A stretch of 23,496 nucleotides of DNA, from positions 1 to 23,496 of the forward strand of contig USSP01000003.1 of assembly GCA_900557385.1 (NCBI GenBank). Direction: 5' to 3'. Shown piece after piece: positions 8,937 through 15,037 of this stretch (its first letter is position 1; every line of letters begins with the position of its first letter). Below the pieces are notes generated by a model that saw nothing but the letters and a program-made list of their open reading frames with translations, did no database searches and had not been told where the DNA came from. Made by a program: the position numbers and the translations under genes. The stretch is from an uncultured Lachnospiraceae bacterium. GTDB lineage: Bacteria > Bacillota > Clostridia > Lachnospirales > Lachnospiraceae.

Positions 8937-9215
8937 AAGTGTGGGGAAATCAGCAAATGGAAATCCTTCCGGAAGAAAATCAGAAGGTTCCTTACAGCGG
9001 GATGCAGGCAGCTGACGCAGCAGATAATTGTATCGTTTGCACAGTGCTGCAACCTCGTAGATATAGCAGTCGATCAATTCCGGATCCACTGCATAATTGA
9101 AGCCTTCATAGGCGATTTCAAGATCATACCGGGTCTTTTTCAAGGCATCCAGAAGAACAGCTTCCGGGTGCCTTTCCTTATTTCCGTAAGTACTCTGACT
9201 GAAATGCGATTTCAT
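8886..9215 (-). CDS. DUF2508 (YaaL-like) family protein
   Basis: This small 109-residue cytoplasmic protein has the pattern of the DUF2508/YaaL family: ALKKTRYDLEIAYEGFNYAV, then DPELIDCYIYEVAALCKRYNYLLRQL. The tail is Pro-rich and less typical. The ATG at 9215 is preceded by AAAGGA 9 nt upstream on the minus strand; the frame continues further upstream, but that part lacks family similarity and crosses bofA. In Bacillus the yaaL and bofA genes are neighbours on the same strand; here they are adjacent but divergent. The biochemical function of the family is unknown. The 3' end overlaps the fliS-like gene by 51 nt. Confidence 0.8.
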   Translation of the reverse strand: MKSHFSQSTYGNKERHPEAVLLDALKKTRYDLEIAYEGFNYAVDPELIDCYIYEVAALCKRYNYLLRQLPASRCKEPSDFLPEGFPFADFPTLSDTESATVPLVGQVLV

Positions 9216-9256
9216 GTAGCTTGATCCTTTCCCAAATGAAATAACCGGTTTGATAC

Positions 9257-9286
9257 ACAGTATGCCCGTTTTGAATGGACATATAC
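9257..9286 (-). promoter_or_regulatory. Possible sporulation-type promoter for the DUF2508 gene
   Basis: On the minus strand GTATAT (9286-9281) lies 16 nt before CATACTGT (9264-9257). This partly matches the sigma-E -10 consensus CATACAnT. Transcription would start about 35 nt before the ATG at 9215. The match is weak and could be chance. Confidence 0.25.
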
Positions 9287-9326
9287 CAGGTTTCGGAAAA
9301 AATATGGAAATTTCTGTAAACAATCT

Positions 9327-9356
9327 GCATATCCGGACAAGACATGGCATACAAAT
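9327..9356 (+). promoter_or_regulatory. Candidate sigma-E-type sporulation promoter for bofA
   Basis: GCATAT (9327-9332) and CATACAAAT (9348-9356) are 15 nt apart. Both elements and the spacing match the mother-cell sigma-E consensus (a -35 containing ATA, 14-16 nt, then CATACAnT). The start would fall near 9363, about 25 nt before the bofA ATG. bofA is a sigma-E target in Bacillus, which supports the call. Confidence 0.5.
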
Positions 9357-9387
9357 AGTACCGAGAGAAGGAAAAGGAAAAACACCT

Positions 9388-9660
9388 ATGGAAATCTGGA
9401 TGCAGGCGGCAAGCATCATTGTGGCATGTGTACTTGTGATCTTGATAGGGAAATGGAAAAGAGGAGTAGTACTGTTTGTAAATTTTCTGTTTCGGGCAGT
9501 ACTGGGCAGTCTGGCCATTTATGTGGTGGATACCCTGCTCTTAAAAATGCAGATTTCCTGTGATGTGGGTCTGAATATCGTTACGGTTTTGACATGCGGA
9601 TTCCTGGGAATTCCGGGGGCTGCGGGACTTTTTGGGCTTCGATATTTTCTGTTTTTGTAA
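9388..9660 (+). CDS. bofA: BofA family pro-sigma-K processing regulator
   Basis: In Bacillus, BofA is a membrane protein of the outer forespore membrane that restrains the SpoIVFB protease until engulfment is complete, timing sigma-K activation. This 90-residue protein shows a first membrane segment (about residues 6-20), a second (about 31-50) starting in the family segment NFLFRAVLGSLAIYVVD, and the C-terminal signature GLNIVTVLTCGFLGIPGAAGLF. Length matches the family. I chose ATG 9388 because AAGGAAA lies about 8 nt upstream; the frame stays open back to 9250 with no family similarity. It lies between a divergent DUF2508-type gene and the Tad operon. Whether this strain sporulates cannot be judged from the window. 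Confidence 0.88.
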   Translation: MEIWMQAASIIVACVLVILIGKWKRGVVLFVNFLFRAVLGSLAIYVVDTLLLKMQISCDVGLNIVTVLTCGFLGIPGAAGLFGLRYFLFL

Positions 9661-9688
9661 CTGTTTTACAAAAATGCATTTTTTAAGA

Positions 9689-9711
9689 ATTTCCTGTAGA
9701 CAAAAGGAAAT
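9689..9711. promoter_or_regulatory. Operator-like dyad over the -35 of the Tad promoter
   Basis: ATTTCCT (9689-9695) and AGGAAAT (9705-9711) form a perfect 7-bp inverted repeat with a 9-bp spacer. The spacer contains the whole -35 hexamer. A dyad in this position is typical of a repressor operator. I do not recognise the regulator. Confidence 0.45.
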
Positions 9712-9725
9712 GGACTCTCTATAAT
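9697..9725 (+). promoter_or_regulatory. Sigma-A promoter for the Tad operon
   Basis: TAGACA (9697-9702, 5 of 6 matches to TTGACA) and TATAAT (9720-9725, perfect) are 17 nt apart, the ideal spacing. The predicted start is near 9731-9733. This is the best sigma-A promoter I found in the window, and the first gene downstream is the prepilin peptidase at 9846. Confidence 0.75.
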
Positions 9726-9734
9726 GCAAATTAC

Positions 9735-9772
9735 ATCCTGCATCGGTCGGATGCAGGATTCTTATTTTCTTA
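9735..9772 (+). terminator. Hairpin with U-rich tail at the start of the Tad transcript
   Basis: ATCCTGCATC (9735-9744) pairs perfectly with GATGCAGGAT (9750-9759) around a 5-nt loop, followed by a T-rich stretch broken by a few C and A. It looks like an intrinsic terminator but starts only a few nt after the predicted transcription start. It may terminate bofA readthrough, attenuate the Tad operon, or protect the 5' end of the mRNA. Confidence 0.6.
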
Positions 9773-9832
9773 TATTCATTTTATTTTCTTTTTTTATTCA
9801 TTTATTTTCCAACGTTTTATGATTCTGGTGCA

Positions 9833-9842
9833 AAGGAGGTGA
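9833..9842 (+). promoter_or_regulatory. Perfect Shine-Dalgarno deciding a non-standard start
   Basis: AAGGAGGTGA is fully complementary to the 16S rRNA 3' end. Its last three bases (TGA at 9840-9842) are also a stop in the frame of the following gene, so the start must lie after it. The only codons at correct distance in that frame are ATT 9846 and ATT 9849. Confidence 0.75.
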
Positions 9843-9845
9843 AGG

Positions 9846-10346
9846 ATTATTGTTATTTTAGTTTTACTGTTGCTTGCGGCAGTGTTTTTTGATTTCTATT
9901 GGAGGAAGATTCCCAATATTCTTATTGCATGTGGAGGGCTGCTTGCTTTACTGATCCAGTTTTATCTGGGAGGAATTGCCGGCGTATTCCGTGCCGTTTT
10001 AGGAATGCTGTTGCCCTGCCTGGTACTGTATGTGCTGTTTTCCATTGGTGCTCTGGGCGCGGGAGATATTAAACTATTTGCCATGATCGGTGCGTTTTTA
10101 GGAACCTATCGGACGATTTTGTGTATGATCATTGCATTTGCGGTTGGTGCGGTCATTTCCATTGGGAAAATGTGTCACAATGGTAATTACATGGTGAGAA
10201 TGCAGTGCCTGGCCAGGTACGTGCAGGATGTGATACGTACCGGTAAATGGAAGCTTTATGACAGTGGGGAAGATATGAAAAACAGAATCCATTTCTCACT
10301 GCCTATTCTGATCAGTGCCATTGTTCTATGGATCACAGGCATATAA
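9846..10346 (+). CDS. Type IV prepilin peptidase (A24 family, TadV/CpaA type)
   Basis: This membrane aspartic protease cleaves the leader of Flp pilin and TadE-like pseudopilins. The 166 residues have about five or six membrane segments. Both catalytic aspartates are visible: D16 in FFDFYWRKIPN and D74 in the GAGDIK motif. There is no ATG, GTG or TTG at usable distance from the perfect Shine-Dalgarno; the in-frame TTG at 9870 is 30 nt away and would remove eight residues of the first membrane helix. I infer a start at ATT 9846 (or 9849). With 9846 the first Asp is residue 16, the same as in the second peptidase of this operon. It is the first gene of the Tad operon and lies 15 nt before tadZ. 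Confidence 0.88.
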   Translation: MIVILVLLLLAAVFFDFYWRKIPNILIACGGLLALLIQFYLGGIAGVFRAVLGMLLPCLVLYVLFSIGALGAGDIKLFAMIGAFLGTYRTILCMIIAFAVGAVISIGKMCHNGNYMVRMQCLARYVQDVIRTGKWKLYDSGEDMKNRIHFSLPILISAIVLWITGI

Positions 10347-10361
10347 AGGAGAAACCGTATC

Positions 10362-11366
10362 GTGCAGAAAAGATTTGTGATTTGTGACAGCGACAGTCAC
10401 TACGCAGAACGCTTTATTAATGTCGTACAAGAGAGACTGGAACAGGAATTTTCCCTCTATGTGTATGAAAACATACAGCAATTAAAGGAATTACTTGCCG
10501 GTAAAACAGCAGAGATTGTACTGATTTCTCAATTTCTTTATGAACATTTAAAGAAGGAAGAGCTTTCCCGCATTAATCATTTGTTCCTGTTATGTGAGGA
10601 ACCCTCAGGGAAAAGCAACGAAATCTGTCGTTATCAGGCAGCAGATGCTATTTTAAGACAGGTATTCCAGACATATGCAGAGCATACGGAACAATTACCT
10701 GCGAATCAGACCGCCACTTCTCAAAACATTCATTTTATCGGAATTTATACACCGATTGGAAGGTGTCTCCAGACGACTTTCGCGGTTACACTGGGGCAGC
10801 TTCTGGCGAAGAACCATAGAACCTTATATTTGAATTTTGAAGGGTTTAGCGGACTGCGCCGTGTTTTTCAGGATACACCGGATTATAACATGATGGATTT
10901 CGTTTACTTTTACGATTGTGCCAGAGAGAAGTTTCTATACAGATTGGAGCATATGGTACAGACCATGAACGGGCTGGATTTTATCTCTCCTTTTGAGAGT
11001 TATATGGAACTTGCCTCCATTACCGGCGCAAAGTGGAAGGAAATCTTTCATTATCTGGAAGAGAAAAGCCCTTATGAATACATTATCCTGGATCTTTCCG
11101 AGCAGATGAACGGATTGCTGGACATCCTACGGTTGTGTGAGAAGGTTTATACCATTACCAAGGATGACGGATTTGCTTTAGCCAAGATGGAGCAATATGA
11201 ACAAATGCTGCGGGGCATGGATTATGAAGATGTATGGGAAAAGACCATTCAGCGGAAGCTGCCGATTTTCCGTCAGATTCCCGCACATATCGAACAATTT
11301 ACTTATGGGGATGTAGCAGACTATACGCGAAATCTTCTGAGAGAGGATTGGGGCTATGGATCATGA
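10362..11366 (+). CDS. tadZ: TadZ/CpaE-like pilus localisation protein
   Basis: TadZ proteins are ParA/MinD-related and place the Tad apparatus in the cell, often at a pole. This 334-residue protein has an N-terminal receiver-like domain (about 1-110) and a C-terminal MinD-like domain (about 122-334). The P-loop region reads IGIYTPIGRCLQTTFA, with Q137 where the Walker lysine should be. The later DLSEQ at 244-248 fits the Walker A' strand end. Nucleotide binding may therefore be weak or different; atypical P-loops are known in TadZ. The start is GTG 10362 with AAAGGAG upstream. The 3' end overlaps tadA by 11 nt, which suggests translational coupling. Confidence 0.85.
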   Translation: MQKRFVICDSDSHYAERFINVVQERLEQEFSLYVYENIQQLKELLAGKTAEIVLISQFLYEHLKKEELSRINHLFLLCEEPSGKSNEICRYQAADAILRQVFQTYAEHTEQLPANQTATSQNIHFIGIYTPIGRCLQTTFAVTLGQLLAKNHRTLYLNFEGFSGLRRVFQDTPDYNMMDFVYFYDCAREKFLYRLEHMVQTMNGLDFISPFESYMELASITGAKWKEIFHYLEEKSPYEYIILDLSEQMNGLLDILRLCEKVYTITKDDGFALAKMEQYEQMLRGMDYEDVWEKTIQRKLPIFRQIPAHIEQFTYGDVADYTRNLLREDWGYGS

Positions 11367-12582
11367 AAGGAAAAGTCTGAAAGAACAGCTTAGAGAAGCG
11401 GTACTTGCTGATATTGATTTTTCCAGAGAAAACTCGGAGGAGGAGCTTTGGGAAAAGATCGATGAACAGATTGTCTTAAAAGCAAGGGAACAATCCATTA
11501 CGGTGGAGGAGCGTATGAAGTTGAGGAGAGAACTTTTTTCCTCATTACGCCAGCTGGATGTGCTGCAGGAATTGGTGGATGATCCCTCTGTCACGGAGAT
11601 TATGGTTAATGGGGTACATAATATCTTTGTAGAACAAAAGGGAAGAATCCGTCAGTGGGACAGTCATTTCGATGCAGAACAGACCTTGCAGGATGTGATC
11701 CAGCAAATTGTGGCGCGCTGCAACCGCGTGGTTAACGAAGCCTCGCCGATTGTAGATGCACGACTGGAAAATGGTTCCCGTGTCAACATTGTGTTAAATC
11801 CCATCGCTTTAAACGGACCGATTCTTACCATTCGTCGTTTCCCGGATCAGCCGGTCTCCATAAAACAACTGATTTCCTTCGGTTCATTGACAGAAGAAGT
11901 GAGTGACTTCTTATGTAAACTGGTTAAGAGTCGTTATAATATTCTGGTCAGTGGTGGAACCGGTTCCGGTAAGACCACCTTCTTAAATGTTCTTTCTAAT
12001 TTTATTCCCACAGAAGAGCGCATTATCACAATTGAAGATAGTGCGGAATTGCAGATCCGCAATGTACCTAATCTGGTTTCTCTTGAAACAAGAAATGCCA
12101 ACGTGGAAGGATGCCGGGAGATTACTATACGCGAACTGATCCGTACGAGTTTGAGAATGAGACCGGACAGGGTTATCGTTGGAGAAGTGCGGGGCGGTGA
12201 AGCGATTGATATGCTGCAGGCGATGAACACAGGACACGACGGTTCGATGTCTACCGGTCATGCCAATAGTGCACAGGATATGCTCAACAGACTGGAAACA
12301 ATGGTGCTTATGGGGATGGAACTTCCCCTTGCAGCGATCCGCAAACAGATCGCCAGTGGCATTGATATTATTGTGCACCTGGGACGATTGCGGGATAAGA
12401 CCAGAAAGGTGCTGCAGATTATGGAAATTGTAGGGTTGGAACAGGGGGAAATCCAACTGTCTCCGCTATATTTGTTTGAAGAAGAAGGAGAGGAGGAGGG
12501 ACGGATTGTCGGAACACTTCAAAGGAAAAAAGAACTCATTCACAGAGAAAAACTGGAAAGCGCAGGTATTCGGCTGGGATAA
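11356..12582 (+). CDS. tadA: TadA/CpaF secretion ATPase
   Basis: This hexameric cytoplasmic ATPase drives Flp pilus assembly by acting on the TadB/TadC membrane platform. Its 408 residues include the N-terminal region, the DPSVTEIMVNG segment typical of CpaF, an intact Walker A GGTGSGKT with K206, a Walker B-like VIVGE with E277, and a His-containing TGHDGSMSTGHAN motif. All catalytic features look intact, in contrast with TadZ. The start is ATG 11356 with AGAGGA upstream, inside the end of tadZ. The acidic C-terminal tail (about 375-408) overlaps the start of tadB by 77 nt. Confidence 0.95.
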   Translation: MDHERKSLKEQLREAVLADIDFSRENSEEELWEKIDEQIVLKAREQSITVEERMKLRRELFSSLRQLDVLQELVDDPSVTEIMVNGVHNIFVEQKGRIRQWDSHFDAEQTLQDVIQQIVARCNRVVNEASPIVDARLENGSRVNIVLNPIALNGPILTIRRFPDQPVSIKQLISFGSLTEEVSDFLCKLVKSRYNILVSGGTGSGKTTFLNVLSNFIPTEERIITIEDSAELQIRNVPNLVSLETRNANVEGCREITIRELIRTSLRMRPDRVIVGEVRGGEAIDMLQAMNTGHDGSMSTGHANSAQDMLNRLETMVLMGMELPLAAIRKQIASGIDIIVHLGRLRDKTRKVLQIMEIVGLEQGEIQLSPLYLFEEEGEEEGRIVGTLQRKKELIHREKLESAGIRLG

Positions 12583-13279
12583 GCTGGCGGGATTGCAGGC
12601 GATGGCACTTTGCTTGTTCTTTGCCTGGTTCTTTTATCGGAGTATTTTCGCAGTTCCCCTCATGATTCCACTGGGGATGCTTTTTTATCGAAGCCGGAGT
12701 GCGGACAAGAAAACGCAACAGGCTCGTCACTTACGGCTGCAATTTGAGGAAATGCTATTGTCCGTAGAAACCAACATGCGGGCGGGATATTCTGTGGAAA
12801 ATGCCTTTCGGGAGGCAAGGAAGGAACTATCGAAACGATATGGGGAACGGGAACTGATCTGTCGGCGATTATTTTCTATTTGTCAGGGTCTGGAACATAA
12901 TATGTCGCTGGAATTTTTACTGACACAGTTCGGTGAGGAAAGCGGTGTGGAGGAAATCCGGGAATTCGGGGAGGTTTTCGCTGCAGCGAAGAGATCCGGA
13001 GGAAGAATGAGTGAAATTTTGATTTCGTCTGCACAGGTCATTGCCGAGAAAATCAATACAGAAGAGGAAATACAGGTAATGCTCACAGCCAAAAAGATGG
13101 AAGGGAAAATTATGCAGGTCGTACCGTTTCTACTGGTACTTTATCTACAAAGTTCTTCTCCCGGTTTCTTTGATCCTCTCTATCACAACATCATGGGATA
13201 TGGAGTGATGACGGCGATGGTAGTTTTGTATGGGACGGCGACTCTGTGGGCGCGCAGAATTATGGATATCCGAGTGTAG
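12506..13279 (+). CDS. tadB: TadB-like inner membrane platform protein
   Basis: TadB is one of two type II secretion F-domain proteins forming the membrane base of the Tad pilus. The 257 residues have two N-terminal membrane segments, a cytoplasmic helical T2SSF domain (RLQFEEMLLSVETNMRAGYS, then FGEVFAAAKRSGGRMSEIL) and two C-terminal membrane segments. I chose TTG 12506, which has AGGAGG 9 nt upstream; an upstream in-frame TTG at 12476 has no Shine-Dalgarno. The gene overlaps the tadA end by 77 nt and its TAG is 10 nt before the tadC start, so the three genes are tightly coupled. Confidence 0.88.
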   Translation: MSEHFKGKKNSFTEKNWKAQVFGWDKLAGLQAMALCLFFAWFFYRSIFAVPLMIPLGMLFYRSRSADKKTQQARHLRLQFEEMLLSVETNMRAGYSVENAFREARKELSKRYGERELICRRLFSICQGLEHNMSLEFLLTQFGEESGVEEIREFGEVFAAAKRSGGRMSEILISSAQVIAEKINTEEEIQVMLTAKKMEGKIMQVVPFLLVLYLQSSSPGFFDPLYHNIMGYGVMTAMVVLYGTATLWARRIMDIRV

Positions 13280-13289
13280 GAGGAGTGGG

Positions 13290-14726
13290 ATGATATTTGT
13301 TTATGTGGGAATTTTGTTGTTCTGTCTGGGGGTAGTCATCAGAAGCAGAGGCAGGCCGGAAGTGTATTTGTATAAGAAAGGATTATGGATCAGAAGCAAA
13401 TGGAAAAAACCACCAATGCGGAGAAATGCAGGGGTGGTATCGGATTTTCAGATTCTGTATCCTTTTGATTCACCACAGGAAAAGGTAACAGAATATTATC
13501 TGCAGAAGGTAAAGCAGACGTTCTGGTTTGTCCTGGCAGGTACTGTGATTGCAACATTGCTGTGGGTGCAGAGTGCAAATACCGGAGAACTTTTTGGAGA
13601 AAACCGGATTCTGCGTGGCTCTTACGGAGAGGGCTTGAAGAGCGTGAAACTGCGGCCTGTCTTTTCGGGGGAGGATGGACGAGGCACTTCACAGATTTAT
13701 GAAATTCAAGTGGAAGAGCAGAAATATACCCAGGACGAATTGGATGAGTTATTTCTGGAGTCTTTGCCTGTATTGGAAAAAGAACTGTGCGGGTCAAATG
13801 AGTCACTAAATTATGTAAACCATCCATTGGAGCTGGTGCGGCGTCTGGAGGGCTTTCCGTTTACGATTCAATGGGAGATCAGTAATTATCGTTTACTTGC
13901 ATCGGATGGAACGACTGGAGAAAATGTGGCATCGGAGGGAGAAGATGTCCGGTTGATTGCCACGTATCGTTACTTTGCGTATCACCAGGAATATGAACTT
14001 TATGCAAGAATCTATCCCAGAGAACGGACGCCAGAGGAGGCGTGGGAACAGGAAGTACTTGACGCAATTGAAAAACAGGATCGGGAGACACAGTATGAGA
14101 AAGTTTTCAGGCTGCCAACACAAATTGGAACGGTGCCGGTGAGATGGATGGAAGAAAAGGAAAATTACAGCGGTGGGTTGTTTCTGCTTTTTACAATTGC
14201 CGGTGTGACATTATCTTTTGCCAGGGACAGAGAGCTGCATCAACAGATCCAAAAGAGACAGCAGGAATTGCTGTGCGATTATCCGTCCATTCTTTCCAAA
14301 ATGACACTATATATAGGAGCAGGATTAACGGTGAGAGGAGCCTGCCACCGTGTCGTAAGGGATTATCAGCAGAATCGGGGGAATGGAGCGAAGAAAAGGT
14401 ATGCTTATGAGGAACTGAGCTTTGCCTGTCATGAGATGGATAATGGGGTGTCGGACGCAGTGGTTTACGAACAGTTTGCAAGGCGCTGCGGGCAAAACTG
14501 TTATAGCAAACTGGCAGCCTTGCTCTCGCAAAACAGTAAAAAGGGGAATAGCAGTCTGCTGCAGCAGCTGCGGTCAGAGTCGGAACGCGCCCAGGAGGAT
14601 CGAAGAAACCTGGCACGAAAAATGGGAGAGGAGGCAGGAACCAAATTACTGCTTCCGATGATGCTTTTGCTTGTCATGGTTATGCTGATGATCCTGGTGC
14701 CGGCCATGCTTTCTTTTGGAATATGA
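13290..14726 (+). CDS. tadC: TadC-like platform protein with large extracytoplasmic insertion
   Basis: This is the second T2SSF-domain platform protein. At 478 residues it is much longer than the roughly 300 usual for TadC. Layout: membrane segment 1-17, cytoplasmic loop, membrane segment 77-95, a soluble region of about 200 residues (96-293), membrane segment 295-310, a cytoplasmic T2SSF domain (311-451: DYPSILSKMTLYIGAGLTVRGA) and a final hydrophobic segment (453-475). Within the insertion, about 160-245 has a pattern like bacterial Ig-like domains (LELVRRLEGFPFTIQWEIS, then ASDG, then VRLIATY). The start is ATG 13290 with GGAGGAG just upstream. The side of the membrane and the Ig assignment are inference. 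Confidence 0.85.
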   Translation: MIFVYVGILLFCLGVVIRSRGRPEVYLYKKGLWIRSKWKKPPMRRNAGVVSDFQILYPFDSPQEKVTEYYLQKVKQTFWFVLAGTVIATLLWVQSANTGELFGENRILRGSYGEGLKSVKLRPVFSGEDGRGTSQIYEIQVEEQKYTQDELDELFLESLPVLEKELCGSNESLNYVNHPLELVRRLEGFPFTIQWEISNYRLLASDGTTGENVASEGEDVRLIATYRYFAYHQEYELYARIYPRERTPEEAWEQEVLDAIEKQDRETQYEKVFRLPTQIGTVPVRWMEEKENYSGGLFLLFTIAGVTLSFARDRELHQQIQKRQQELLCDYPSILSKMTLYIGAGLTVRGACHRVVRDYQQNRGNGAKKRYAYEELSFACHEMDNGVSDAVVYEQFARRCGQNCYSKLAALLSQNSKKGNSSLLQQLRSESERAQEDRRNLARKMGEEAGTKLLLPMMLLLVMVMLMILVPAMLSFGI

Positions 14727-14788
14727 CAAAGCCAATATTTGACACAAACTTGCCATGCGCAAAGAACATGGGCAGAAAGGGAGGAAAC

Positions 14789-15037
14789 ATGAAGAAATAT
14801 AGGATGCAGATGTTAAAAAAGAAAATAGAGGTAAGAACTGCAGAGGAAACAGCTGCAGAAATTTCCGGCAGAAAAGGTTTTAGAGAGTTCCTGCGCGAAG
14901 AAGACGGTATGGGAACTGTGGAAATTATTTTGATTGTGGTTGTACTTATCAGCTTGGTTATTATCTTTAAACGTCAGCTTACAAGTCTGGTAAATACCGT
15001 ATTTGATAAGATCAATGAAACTGCGGGAAGTATTTAA
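14789..15037 (+). CDS. Flp1-like Tad pilin
   Basis: This is the likely major pilin of the Tad system. The 82-residue precursor has a charged leader of 40 residues, a prepilin peptidase site at G40|M41 with the required glutamate at +5 (E45 in GMGTVEIIL), a hydrophobic helix (IILIVVVLISLVIIF) and a short C-terminal tail, giving a mature protein of 42 residues. It matches the Flp1-like pattern well (EIILIVVVLISLVIIFKRQL). The leader is long for a Flp pilin. The start is ATG 14789 with GGAGG 4 nt upstream; the frame is open back to 14723, but that part has no clear Shine-Dalgarno. The next gene starts inside its last codons. Confidence 0.88.
   Translation: MKKYRMQMLKKKIEVRTAEETAAEISGRKGFREFLREEDGMGTVEIILIVVVLISLVIIFKRQLTSLVNTVFDKINETAGSI

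Noticed and set aside
9250..9387. Upstream extension of the bofA frame to 9250
   Set aside because: The extra 46 residues have no BofA similarity and cover the sporulation-type promoter; ATG 9388 has a good Shine-Dalgarno and gives family length.
9670..9684. A/T palindrome after bofA (AAAAATGCATTTTT) as a terminator
   Set aside because: The stem is almost all A-T with no loop beyond the palindrome, so it would be unstable.
12476..12505. Earlier TTG start for tadB at 12476
   Set aside because: It lacks a Shine-Dalgarno and adds a Lys/Arg-rich stretch that is really the translated Shine-Dalgarno region of TTG 12506.
14144..14661. Overlapping open frames inside tadC on both strands
   Set aside because: They are out-of-frame shadows of the T2SSF-coding region with no recognisable protein pattern.
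14739..14744. TTGACA upstream of the Flp pilin as a -35 box
   Set aside because: There is no TATAAT-like -10 at 16-18 nt downstream, so I do not call a pilin promoter here.
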